Below, piece by piece: positions 33,621-41,420 of a DNA stretch of 64,000 bases. The translations under genes were made by a program, and so were the position numbers. The notes under the pieces are model-generated. The model saw only the letters and a list, made by a program, of their open reading frames with translations. It searched no databases and had not been told where the DNA came from. Source of the DNA: Agromyces cerinus. GTDB lineage: Bacteria > Actinomycetota > Actinomycetes > Actinomycetales > Microbacteriaceae. Location of the stretch: contig NZ_JAFBCT010000001.1 in assembly GCF_016907835.1 (NCBI RefSeq), positions 2,480,001 to 2,544,000 of the forward strand. The letters run 5' to 3'. Every line of letters starts with the position of its first letter. The stretch's first letter is position 1.

Positions 33621-33646
33621 GACAACGGTGTGTCACTATTTATGTC

Positions 33647-33673
33647 ATGAATTTGCCTGGGGCTGAGCAGTGA
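33647..33673 (+). CDS. possible 8-residue leader peptide coupled to the WYL regulator
   Basis: The frame encodes MNLPGAEQ and stops with a TGA (33671-33673) that overlaps the GTG start of the regulator (33670) as GTGA. CACTAT (33634-33639) ends seven bases before its ATG, the leaderless pattern of this genome. The regulator GTG has only a weak ribosome binding site, so re-initiation after this peptide is a plausible route. It may also be chance. Confidence 0.3.
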   Translation: MNLPGAEQ

Positions 33674-34368
33674 AGCGAGCAGAACGGCTCCATGCTCTCT
33701 CAGAGATGTTGCGCCGCAGCGGCGCGCGGGGGGTCTCCGCCGAACGGTTGGCGAGAGAGTTCGAGGTGTCCGTGCGCACGATCAAGAGAGACCTCGATGC
33801 GCTGGAGAACAGCGGTGCGCCTCTCTGGTCGCGCCCGGGTCCGGGCGGTGGCTACGGAATGGCTGTCGGCGCGTCCCTGCCACCCGTCAGCCTGTCTCCG
33901 GCGCAGGCTGTGGCGCTCATGGCGGCTGTGTCCGCTGCGCCCGATGCCCCCTACGCTGATCTGGCGGCAGCCGGTATCCAGAAGATCCTGGACGTCCTCG
34001 ATCCCAGAACCCGAGCAAGAGCTGACGAGCTGGCCCGCCGTGTGTGGGTCAACGCGCTTCCCTCGTCCTCGCGCGCGATCAAGTCGGCACTGGAGGAGGC
34101 GATGGCCGAGCAGCGAGTAGTCCGTATTCGCTACACATCGGGAGACGAGACCACGACCACCCGTGACGTCGAGCCCGTGCTGTTCGCCTCCACGAGCGGC
34201 CAGTGGTACTTGATCGGATGGTGCCGAATGCGCGACGCAATGCGATGGTTTGCCGTGTCGCGCATCGAGCAGGCCACCGTCACGAAGGCGGCCTGCAGCG
34301 GCCATACCATCCACGAGGTCGGAGAACCCCCCGCGAACGCCAGACCGGTACACGGTCGTGGCGAGTGA
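33670..34368 (+). CDS. HTH-WYL (YafY-type) regulator
   Basis: This 232-residue regulator has an N-terminal winged helix (about 3-60; RRSGARGVSAERLAREFEVSVRTIKRDLDALENSGAPLWSRPG) and a WYL domain (about 138-200; VRIRYTSGDETTTTRDVEPVLFASTSGQWYLIGWCR). It is shorter than the WYL regulator at 1335. It shares the low GC of the divergent hydrolase gene (35 of 60 bases at 34201-34260), so the pair may have been acquired together. The GTG start overlaps the stop of a tiny upstream frame. Confidence 0.87.
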   Translation: MKRAERLHALSEMLRRSGARGVSAERLAREFEVSVRTIKRDLDALENSGAPLWSRPGPGGGYGMAVGASLPPVSLSPAQAVALMAAVSAAPDAPYADLAAAGIQKILDVLDPRTRARADELARRVWVNALPSSSRAIKSALEEAMAEQRVVRIRYTSGDETTTTRDVEPVLFASTSGQWYLIGWCRMRDAMRWFAVSRIEQATVTKAACSGHTIHEVGEPPANARPVHGRGE

Positions 34369-34390
34369 GCCACTCAATCAACCTCTGCGG

Positions 34391-35077
34391 TCAGTGCACC
34401 GAGAGGTCGTCGGGCTCGACGATGCGATCCTGATTCCACGGTTCGGCCCAGCCGAGCTCGTCGAACATGCGCGAGAGCACGAGGGCGGTGACTCCCCACA
34501 CGACGCGGCCCCCCACCGTGAATGCGGGCGAGCGATACGCCTGCCCGCCGAAGACGTGCTCGGTATTCGCACGGTTCGCGGGGTCGAGCATCTCGCCGAC
34601 CGGCACCCGGAACACCTCGACCGACTCGTCATGATCGACGGCGGCGACCTCTGACGGGCGGGTCCACCATGCCGGCACCGGCGTGACGAGGTGGTTGCTC
34701 ACTGGCACGGGCATGGGCGGCAGCGTGCCGAGCGGCTCGATGCCGTCGACATCGACGTCGGTCTCCTCACGGGCCTCGCGCACCGCAGCGGCGACCGGCC
34801 CCGCATCGGATGCCTCGAGCCGGCCCCCTGGGAAGGCGATCTGCCCCGCGTGGCTGCCGAGGGTTGCCGCGCGGCGCAGCAGCAGCACGTCGAGGTCGCG
34901 CGCCACGGCTCCGCCGGTGTCGCTCGGCACGGAGTCGAGCACCCCGAAGAGCACGAGCACCGCGGCCGGGCGAAGGCCCGAGACATCCGCTCGGGTCTTC
35001 GGCCGCTCGGGGTGCCACTCGAGGCCGCGCTCGCACAGGGCGATGAGTTCGGCACGTGCATCGGCGACTACGGGCAT
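34391..35077 (-). CDS. NUDIX hydrolase, CoA pyrophosphatase-like
   Basis: This 228-residue protein has the pattern of the CoA pyrophosphatase subgroup (NudL-like): VLLLRRAATLGSHAGQIAFPGGRLEASD immediately before the NUDIX helix AAVREAREETDVD, which carries the metal-binding REAREE residues. Such enzymes cleave CoA or related nucleotide diphosphates. TAGGGT (35084-35089, complement) ends six bases before the ATG, so it is probably leaderless. Confidence 0.88.
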   Translation of the reverse strand: MPVVADARAELIALCERGLEWHPERPKTRADVSGLRPAAVLVLFGVLDSVPSDTGGAVARDLDVLLLRRAATLGSHAGQIAFPGGRLEASDAGPVAAAVREAREETDVDVDGIEPLGTLPPMPVPVSNHLVTPVPAWWTRPSEVAAVDHDESVEVFRVPVGEMLDPANRANTEHVFGGQAYRSPAFTVGGRVVWGVTALVLSRMFDELGWAEPWNQDRIVEPDDLSVH

Positions 35078-35102
35078 GGCCTCACCCTATGGGCCACCGA
35101 CG

Positions 35103-35513
35103 TCAGCGCCGCGGCTCGGCGGTCGACCAGATCGCCATCGCAACGAGCAACGGCTGGAAGAGCAGGCGGATGCCCCGTGCACGATCGGAATCGAGGCCGA
35201 ATGCGGCTCGCTTCTCGGTGAACTGCGCGATGTTGCCCGGGAACACGGCGACGAAGAACGCCGCGACGATCCAGCCGATGCGCCGGCGCTCGCGGGGCAG
35301 CGCGACGAGCGCCCCGCCCAGTCCGATCTCGACCGCGCCCGATGCCACGACGACGCCGTCGGCATCCATCGGCACCCACGACGGCACTTGCGAGCGGAAC
35401 TCCTTGCGCGCCCAGAAGAGATGGCTCACCCCGGCGAAGACCAGGCCCGCGGCGAGCGCGATCCGCGCGATCGTGCGGGGTGTGGTGCTCATGGGAACGT
35501 CGCTGCGTGCCAT
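35103..35513 (-). CDS. DoxX-like membrane protein
   Basis: This 136-residue protein has four hydrophobic segments and the DoxX-like signatures IARIALAAGLVFAGVSHLFW and GAVEIGLGGALVALP, then VAAFFVAVFPGNIAQF. DoxX-type proteins sit in the cytoplasmic membrane and some take part in redox stress responses; a specific role is not evident. GGAGG precedes the ATG at 35513, which is favoured over the internal Met at position 8. Confidence 0.85.
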   Translation of the reverse strand: MARSDVPMSTTPRTIARIALAAGLVFAGVSHLFWARKEFRSQVPSWVPMDADGVVVASGAVEIGLGGALVALPRERRRIGWIVAAFFVAVFPGNIAQFTEKRAAFGLDSDRARGIRLLFQPLLVAMAIWSTAEPRR

Positions 35514-35574
35514 GTCGACCTCCGTGCGATGTGTACGCCCACCCTACGGCGTCGGCCCGCTCGTGGCGGGAGCC

Positions 35575-36381
35575 TCAGCTGCCCGCGACGGCTGCGGCCC
35601 CGATCACCGACACGGTGATGAACACCCAGTCGTTGATGATGTGCGCGCCCGCCGAGACCCAGAGGTTCTTCGTGCGGATGAATGCGAGCGTGAGCGCGAT
35701 GCGCGCCGAGCCGATGACGACGATCGCCTGCACCCAGTTCCAGTCGTAGGTCGGCAGGTGCGCCGCACCGAACCAGACGGCCGAGATGATCCACGCGAGG
35801 ATGATCGCGGTCTTGCGCGAGACGCCCGCCTTCGCGAAGAGGAAGTACATGAGGGCGAGGAACGGCAGCACGACGAAGATCTCCTCACCGATGAGCTGGA
35901 TGCCGCTGCCCACGTAGAGCGCGATCGTGTCGACGACCCCGCCCGAACCGGCTCCTGCGATGACATCGTTCGGCGCCACCGGGAACATCAGCGAGACGAT
36001 GCCGCCGATCACGAAGGTGAGCACGATGTTGAGCGCGGCGAAGAAGAACATGTTGCCGACGTCGACGAGGCGCACCCGGCGGAAGATCGCCGTCCATGCG
36101 CGACCGGCGACGAGGGCGAGCACGGCGAGGGGAATCGCGACGAAGAGCGCCCGGGGCAGGAGCGCGCCGAGGTTGTTCGCCGACGGAATGAAGATGAGCG
36201 CCGCGAAGCCGGCGGCCACGGCGAGCCACACGATGATCCACTTGACCGCCGAGAGCTCGACCGGCACCCCGTTGTAGTACGGGAAGTCGGCGCCGTCGCG
36301 GCGCTCGATGAGGCGGCCGAAGCGGTCCTTCTCCTCAAGGGGGCGCAGGGTTCCAGTGGAGGTGAAGCTCGCGGTCGTCAT
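35575..36381 (-). CDS. CPBP-family intramembrane protease-like protein
   Basis: This 268-residue protein has several membrane helices and the CPBP (Abi) motifs in order: IGEEIFVV (E166, E167), WFGAAHLPTYDWN (H208) and SAGAHIINDW (H247). These residues form the active site of Rce1-type intramembrane endopeptidases. Bacterial members can process membrane proteins or protect against self-made bacteriocins, but no bacteriocin gene is nearby. CAGACT (36388-36393, complement) ends six bases before the ATG at 36381. Confidence 0.85.
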   Translation of the reverse strand: MTTASFTSTGTLRPLEEKDRFGRLIERRDGADFPYYNGVPVELSAVKWIIVWLAVAAGFAALIFIPSANNLGALLPRALFVAIPLAVLALVAGRAWTAIFRRVRLVDVGNMFFFAALNIVLTFVIGGIVSLMFPVAPNDVIAGAGSGGVVDTIALYVGSGIQLIGEEIFVVLPFLALMYFLFAKAGVSRKTAIILAWIISAVWFGAAHLPTYDWNWVQAIVVIGSARIALTLAFIRTKNLWVSAGAHIINDWVFITVSVIGAAAVAGS

Positions 36382-36427
36382 GCGGCAAGTCTGACAGAGC
36401 ACGGGCGGGCGGGCTGCTCGCGGCACG

Positions 36428-36464
36428 GTGAACGCCCGACCCTCGACGAGGGTCGGGCGCTCAC
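36428..36464. terminator. hairpin terminator, GAACGCCCGACCCTC family
   Basis: A 17-bp inverted repeat with one mismatch (36428-36444 with 36448-36464) around GAC. On the minus strand it lies past the stop of the PIG-L deacetylase gene and so ends the carbohydrate locus. It is also just upstream of the CPBP gene promoter. Confidence 0.7.
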
Positions 36465-36489
36465 CGCATGGTGCGGCGCGAGCCGGAAC

Positions 36490-39400
36490 TCAGCCCTTGC
36501 CGGGGCGCGTCGCCTCGATCGGGAAGCTCCACGCGTTCACGCCGTCACCGGCCGCCGCATCGCCCGAGGGCTGCTCGGCATACGAGACGAGGATCTGCGC
36601 GTCATCGGCGAGCGCCGAGCGGATGCCGGCATCGATCGGCACCGTCAGCGTGCCCTTGCCGGCGTCGACCTCCTGCTCGAACGACGCCAGGAGGCGGCCG
36701 CTCATGTCGGGTGCCCACGGCGGAGCCGCACCATCCGTCGGCGAGCAGGCCTCGAAGCCGAAGACGTCGCCGACGCAGCTCGAGGTCCACACCGGGATGT
36801 ACGACGTGTCGCCCTTCCAGAGGAACACGCGAACCGTTCCGGCCTCCTCCGTGCGGTACGAAAGGCTGACCTTCTTCTGCTGGATCTTCACATCGGAGAC
36901 GGTCATCGCTTCACTCGGCTGCACCCCCGAGATCGTGCCGCCACGCGTGGCCGACTGGGCGACCGTCTGCGGCGACTGCACACCCTGCAACGCGGTGTCG
37001 GGGATGATCGGATCGGCCGACTCGGTCGACCGGTCCGCCGGCGGCGCGTAGCCGTCGAGGTAGGCGTGACCCCATCGGTACGGCTCCGACTGCTGGCTGC
37101 CGAACGCCGACCACGCGGTGCGGGTCTGCCCGATGAAGTTCTGCGTGTCGGAGTCGTATGGCGTGACGTTCAACCCGAGGTACTGCGGGTCGACGTCGTT
37201 CAGCGCCGCATCGCCCTGGGGCACCGCGCTCGTCGGCCCGACCGCTGCCGGAAGCGCCGAGAGCGGCACCTTCACCTCGATGTCGTAGCCCCCGCCGGCG
37301 AACGTGCCGTCGGCCTGGCGTGCGACCTCGACGGCCACCTCGACGCCCTCGGCGTTCAGGCCGCCTTCGACCGTCTCGGCGAGCGGGCCGGTCGAGAAGC
37401 CCTGGTGGTTGTCGGCGTCGCGCGACCAGCACGGCCCGTCTGCCCCGTTGCCGTTGGCGCCTTCGGCGTCATCGGTGAACGGGAACATGCCGAGCTTGAA
37501 CGTCGACGAGGTGTCGATCGAATCGCCGCGCGGATCGAGCAGCAGCTCCACCGAGTCGACCAGCCAGTGGCCGAAGCAGCGGTCGGGCGTCGACGCGGCG
37601 CTGGCCATGTCGTCGGTCACCCGGATCTGCGCGTACAGCGCGTCGTCGTACCAGCCGAGCCGGGCGACGCTGCCGTCACCGCAGTCCACCCCGTCGGCGG
37701 CGCACTCGGCGCCCTCCCACCGGGTGCCCACGTCGACCGGCTGACCGACGTAGAGGTCGTCGGCCGTTCCGTCGACCGTCGGCGCGGCATCGAGCTGCGG
37801 GATCACCACGGTCGGCACGAGGTACACGGTCTCGCTCTCGGACGCGACGCCGGCACCCGACATCGTCGTCGCCGTGAACGTGACCGTCCTGCTGCCGGGG
37901 TCGGCCGGATCGGTGTGGGTGACGATGAACGGGATCGTCGTCGTGTCACCGGGGGCGAGATCGGCGAAGGGCTTGCTCGCGGCATCGACGACGAAGCCCG
38001 CCGGCACTGCGAGTTCGACTGCGCCCGACTCGACCACGGCGGTGCGGTTGGTCACCTCGACCGGCACGGTCACCGTCTCGCCGGCGCCGACCTTGGCGAC
38101 CGCTCGCGAGCGACCCCCGACGTAGGCGTCGTTGTCCTGGGTCCACTCCTCGTACTCGGCTGCGGTGCCCCAGCGGTCGAAGCGGCCCTCGACCGGCGCG
38201 ACGAGTTCGATCCGCGTGTCGTTGTACGCGGTGACGCCGTCGCCGGCGAACTCCGCCGCGAGCTTGTAGACGGCGGGTGCCGCGTCGCTCGCGGGCGTGA
38301 CGGTGAACGTGGCCTGCGTGGCATCCTCGTCGCCGATGCCGTCGACCTCGACCGGTTCGGAGACCTGCCAGCCGGCGGGCACGACGAGGCTCACCGTGCC
38401 GCCGCCCAGCTCGCCCTCACCGGAACGGAGCGTGACGGTCGTGGTGAACGGCTCACCGGCGGCCTCGTAGTACTCCTCGGCCGCGAGCGAGAACTCCGAG
38501 CCGAGGGGCATGCCGCCCGGGTCGGCGATGACGGCGCCGTAGAGCACCGCGTCGTCGTTCGCCGCGGCGGGCGAGGTGTTCGGCTGCATCGGCACTCTCG
38601 ACTCCGAGACGCCGTAGCGCTGGCAGGTCGGGTCGACGAGCGCGGTCTGCATCGTGCGCGCCTGGGTGGGGTGCGCCCGGCCGCCCTCGCGACCGACCTG
38701 CGCCCAGGTCTTCGCAGACCCGGCGGCCTGGCCGGCGAGGTTGCCGTCGGCCCAGACGTAGGGCGACTCGTAGCCGGTCCAGGTGCCGACGACCGTGAAG
38801 GGGTTCGTCGCGGCGGGCACGAAGCCCGCGTTGCAGTTGGGCGCGGCGGTGCCGCCGGTGCCCGTGGTGAGCCCGCCGGCGAGGATCTTCTTGACCTGCC
38901 ACGGCTCCACGGCGCCGACCCCGGTGAGCTGCTCGGGGAACATGCCCGGGTCGGCAGCGGCTGCCGCGGCCTCCCAGATCATGCGACCCTGCGCGTACTG
39001 GTGGTTGCCGTGGCCTGCCGCGAGCGACGGCGTGCTGCCGACGAGGATCTCGGGCCGCGTCTCGCGGATGATCCGCACGGTGCGGCTGAGCGTCTCCTCG
39101 GCGTCCCAGACCTTCGCGGTCAGCGGCGCCGAGGTGTTGTAGAAGAAGTCGACGCGGTCGAGGTTGAAGATGTCGACGGTGCCGGAACGGATGTGCGAGG
39201 TGCGGTCCTCGTTCTCGCGGCGGAGGCCGAGGTCGGGGCCGGCCTCGGGGCCGACCGAGTTCGAGCCGCCCTCGCCGCGGGTGGCCATGATGATGCCGCA
39301 CCGCACGCCGTAGAGGTCGTTCCAGACGCCGCACGGCGTGGTGAACCCGGCGTCGTCGTCGGGGTGGGCCCAGATGCCCATGATGTCGATCTTCTCGCGG

Positions 39401-39564
39401 TCGGTCTCCGTGGCGATCGCCGGGTCTCCGGCCTCGAGCTTCACGGCCGCATCCGGTGGCCCCGAGCTGCCGTTGCCCATCGTCGCGGCGACGGCTGTGC
39501 CCTGGCCCATGAGTGCGGCGACGGCGATCAGCGAAGTGAGCAGGATTGCGTGATGACGTTTCAT
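36490..39564 (-). CDS. secreted PIG-L family deacetylase with NEW3 and CBM9-like domains
   Basis: This 1024-residue protein has a signal peptide (about 1-28) and a PIG-L deacetylase domain (about 58-290) with the zinc/active-site motif AHPDDD (66-71) and GHGNH (184-188). PIG-L enzymes remove acetyl groups from N-acetylglucosamine-type sugars. Regions near 400-470 and 510-590 look like NEW3 (alpha-galactosidase-associated) domains, and about 605-880 resembles a CBM9-type carbohydrate-binding or family 9-like domain (AAPTVDGTADDLYVG, MFPFTDDAEGANG). GGAGG precedes the ATG at 39564. It lies downstream of the sugar ABC operon, in the same orientation, 135 bases away. Confidence 0.87.
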   Translation of the reverse strand: MKRHHAILLTSLIAVAALMGQGTAVAATMGNGSSGPPDAAVKLEAGDPAIATETDREKIDIMGIWAHPDDDAGFTTPCGVWNDLYGVRCGIIMATRGEGGSNSVGPEAGPDLGLRRENEDRTSHIRSGTVDIFNLDRVDFFYNTSAPLTAKVWDAEETLSRTVRIIRETRPEILVGSTPSLAAGHGNHQYAQGRMIWEAAAAAADPGMFPEQLTGVGAVEPWQVKKILAGGLTTGTGGTAAPNCNAGFVPAATNPFTVVGTWTGYESPYVWADGNLAGQAAGSAKTWAQVGREGGRAHPTQARTMQTALVDPTCQRYGVSESRVPMQPNTSPAAANDDAVLYGAVIADPGGMPLGSEFSLAAEEYYEAAGEPFTTTVTLRSGEGELGGGTVSLVVPAGWQVSEPVEVDGIGDEDATQATFTVTPASDAAPAVYKLAAEFAGDGVTAYNDTRIELVAPVEGRFDRWGTAAEYEEWTQDNDAYVGGRSRAVAKVGAGETVTVPVEVTNRTAVVESGAVELAVPAGFVVDAASKPFADLAPGDTTTIPFIVTHTDPADPGSRTVTFTATTMSGAGVASESETVYLVPTVVIPQLDAAPTVDGTADDLYVGQPVDVGTRWEGAECAADGVDCGDGSVARLGWYDDALYAQIRVTDDMASAASTPDRCFGHWLVDSVELLLDPRGDSIDTSSTFKLGMFPFTDDAEGANGNGADGPCWSRDADNHQGFSTGPLAETVEGGLNAEGVEVAVEVARQADGTFAGGGYDIEVKVPLSALPAAVGPTSAVPQGDAALNDVDPQYLGLNVTPYDSDTQNFIGQTRTAWSAFGSQQSEPYRWGHAYLDGYAPPADRSTESADPIIPDTALQGVQSPQTVAQSATRGGTISGVQPSEAMTVSDVKIQQKKVSLSYRTEEAGTVRVFLWKGDTSYIPVWTSSCVGDVFGFEACSPTDGAAPPWAPDMSGRLLASFEQEVDAGKGTLTVPIDAGIRSALADDAQILVSYAEQPSGDAAAGDGVNAWSFPIEATRPGKG

Positions 39565-39650
39565 GCGGTCCTCCGTTGGACGCTCGAGACGACGGACTGC
39601 CGCCCCGATCCCCCTCAAGCTAGGGCAGGTTCGGTCACGTTGCAAGCATC

Positions 39651-39692
39651 TTCATTCAAATACGCGCAAATCGCGTGCGCGCAATTGCGCGC
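39651..39692 (-). promoter_or_regulatory. candidate regulatory region of the PIG-L gene
   Basis: Two signals lie between the permease stop and the deacetylase start. GCGCGCAATTGCGCGC (39677-39692) is a perfect 16-base palindrome. On the minus strand TTTGAATGAA (39651-39660) closely matches TTTGACTGAA at 43909-43918 in the DeoR/PfkB intergenic region. The shared word suggests common control by the DeoR protein. Confidence 0.4.
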
Positions 39693-39699
39693 TCGCCGA

Positions 39700-40518
39700 T
39701 CACTCGCGCACTGCGCCCTCGATCATGCCCTTGATGAAGTGCCGCTGCAGGAAGACGTAGAGCAGCACGACCGGCAGGGCGACCATGACCGCGCCCGCCG
39801 CGAGCAGGGCAGTGCCCTGCGTGTACTGCCCCTGGAAGAACGCGAGCCCGAGTGGCGCGGTGCGTACCGCGCCGTTGGGCGACATCACGAGCGGGATGAG
39901 GAACTCGTTCCAGGTCCACATGAAGACGAGCAGCACGAGGGTCAGGATCGCGGGCCGGCCGATGGGCACCAGCACCTGCCAGAGGATACGCATGGAGCTG
40001 GCACCGTCGAGGCGGGCGGCTTCGATCAGCGCCAGGCTCGAGGTGCGGAAGTACGTGCGCATCCAGTACGTGCCGAAGGCGATCGACATCGCGATCTGCG
40101 GCAGCGCGACCCCCCAGACCGTGTTGGTGAGTCCGAGCACCCGCAGGTCGAAGTAGAGCGGCACGATGAACGCCTCGGTCGGCACCATGATGCCGAGCAG
40201 GAAGACGTAGAAGACGAGCGTCGCCCCGCGGAATCGCATCGTTCCGAGCGCGTACCCGGCGAGGATCGAGGCGAGCACCGACACGACGACCACGATCGTC
40301 GCGACGACCACCGACGTCAGCATGTACTGGCCGAACCGGCCGATCTCCCACGCCTCGGGGAAGTTCTCGGGGTGGAACGCGCCGCCCTCGCGGGCGGCGG
40401 AGGCGTCCTTCGGCCCGAACGCCATGGTGACGATGACGCCGATGGGGCCGAGCACCACGAGCGCGAAGCCGATGAGCACGAGATAGTTCGCGCCCCGTTC
40501 GATCGGGGAGACCTTCAT
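39700..40518 (-). CDS. carbohydrate ABC transporter permease (MalG type)
   Basis: This 272-residue permease has six hydrophobic segments and the EAA loop EAARLDGASSMRILWQVLVPIGRPAI that contacts the ATPase. It belongs to the CUT1 sugar importer group (MalG/UgpE-like). Its ATG overlaps the stop of the upstream permease by four bases. No ATPase gene is in the operon, so it probably borrows a shared MsmK/MsiK-type ATPase encoded elsewhere, as is common in actinobacteria. Confidence 0.92.
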   Translation of the reverse strand: MKVSPIERGANYLVLIGFALVVLGPIGVIVTMAFGPKDASAAREGGAFHPENFPEAWEIGRFGQYMLTSVVVATIVVVVSVLASILAGYALGTMRFRGATLVFYVFLLGIMVPTEAFIVPLYFDLRVLGLTNTVWGVALPQIAMSIAFGTYWMRTYFRTSSLALIEAARLDGASSMRILWQVLVPIGRPAILTLVLLVFMWTWNEFLIPLVMSPNGAVRTAPLGLAFFQGQYTQGTALLAAGAVMVALPVVLLYVFLQRHFIKGMIEGAVRE

Positions 40519-41420
40519 TTCCTGTCTCCGATCATGTTGACGACGCCGTTGATGGCGAAGACGATGATGGTCAGCACGATGCCGACGGCGGTGGCGACGC
40601 CGACATCCCCGAGTTGGAATGCGCGGCGGTAGATCTCGTAGCTCGGCACGGTGGTCGACGTGCCGGGGCCGCCGCTCGTCGTGACGTAGACGAGGTCGAA
40701 CGTCTTGAGCGCGGCCACGATCGTGAGAGTGAGCGCGACCGTGATCTCGCCGCGAACGGTCGGCAGGGTGATCGCGAAGAACTCGCGCACCGGACCGGAC
40801 CCGTCGAGCCGCGCCGCCTCGTACAGCTCGCGCGGCACCCGGCTCATGCCGGCCATGAGCAGCACGGTGACGAGGCCGGTGCACACCCAGGTGCCGATGA
40901 GCCCGACGGCGGGCAGGGTGAAGGTGTAGTCGCCGAGCCACGGCCGGGTCAATGAATCGAGCCCGATGAGCCGGAGGAATCCGTTGAGGGGGCCGTCGGG
41001 AGCGTAGATCTGCCGCCAGGTCACGGCGACGACGACCATGGCGATCACCTGGGGCAGGAAGATGACGCTGCGGAAGAAGCCGAGTCCCCGCACCTGCGAG
41101 CGCGTGAGCAGCGCGGCGAGCACGAGGCCGATCGCGAGGGGCAGCACCGCGTAGAAGAACACGAGCACGAGGGCGTGCCAGAACGCCTCGCGCAGGCGCT
41201 CGTCGTAGAGGATCTCGACGTAGTTGTCGAGGCCGACGAACGTCGACTCCCCCAGTCCGTCCCACTCGAAGAGGGAGTACTGCGCCGCGCGGCCCAACGG
41301 GAAGAGCAGGAATGCGCCGTAGATGAGCAGGGCCGGTGCGAGGTACGCCCACGCGACCCAGCCCGATCGGGCGGGGCGCCGAGTGGCGCTCCGCCCGACC
41401 GTGGTGGTGCCGTCACTCAT
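40515..41420 (-). CDS. carbohydrate ABC transporter permease (MalF type)
   Basis: This 301-residue permease has six hydrophobic segments, the first at about 21-45 (WVAWAYLAPALLIYGAFLLFPLG), and an EAA loop (YEAARLDGSGPVREFFAITLPTVRGEI). It pairs with the following permease to form a CUT1 sugar importer channel. Its start overlaps the end of the binding-protein gene by eight bases and its stop overlaps the next gene by four, so the operon is tightly coupled. Confidence 0.92.
   Translation of the reverse strand: MSDGTTTVGRSATRRPARSGWVAWAYLAPALLIYGAFLLFPLGRAAQYSLFEWDGLGESTFVGLDNYVEILYDERLREAFWHALVLVFFYAVLPLAIGLVLAALLTRSQVRGLGFFRSVIFLPQVIAMVVVAVTWRQIYAPDGPLNGFLRLIGLDSLTRPWLGDYTFTLPAVGLIGTWVCTGLVTVLLMAGMSRVPRELYEAARLDGSGPVREFFAITLPTVRGEITVALTLTIVAALKTFDLVYVTTSGGPGTSTTVPSYEIYRRAFQLGDVGVATAVGIVLTIIVFAINGVVNMIGDRK

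Noticed and set aside
34391..36381. CPBP protein as part of an immunity or bacteriocin locus
   Set aside because: No precursor peptide, transporter or modifying enzyme is nearby; NUDIX and DoxX neighbours give no support.
35056..40632. 1858-codon open frame on the plus strand
   Set aside because: It runs antisense to well-supported NUDIX, DoxX, CPBP, PIG-L and permease genes and is rich in Arg, Gly, Asp and His as expected from a GC-rich shadow frame.
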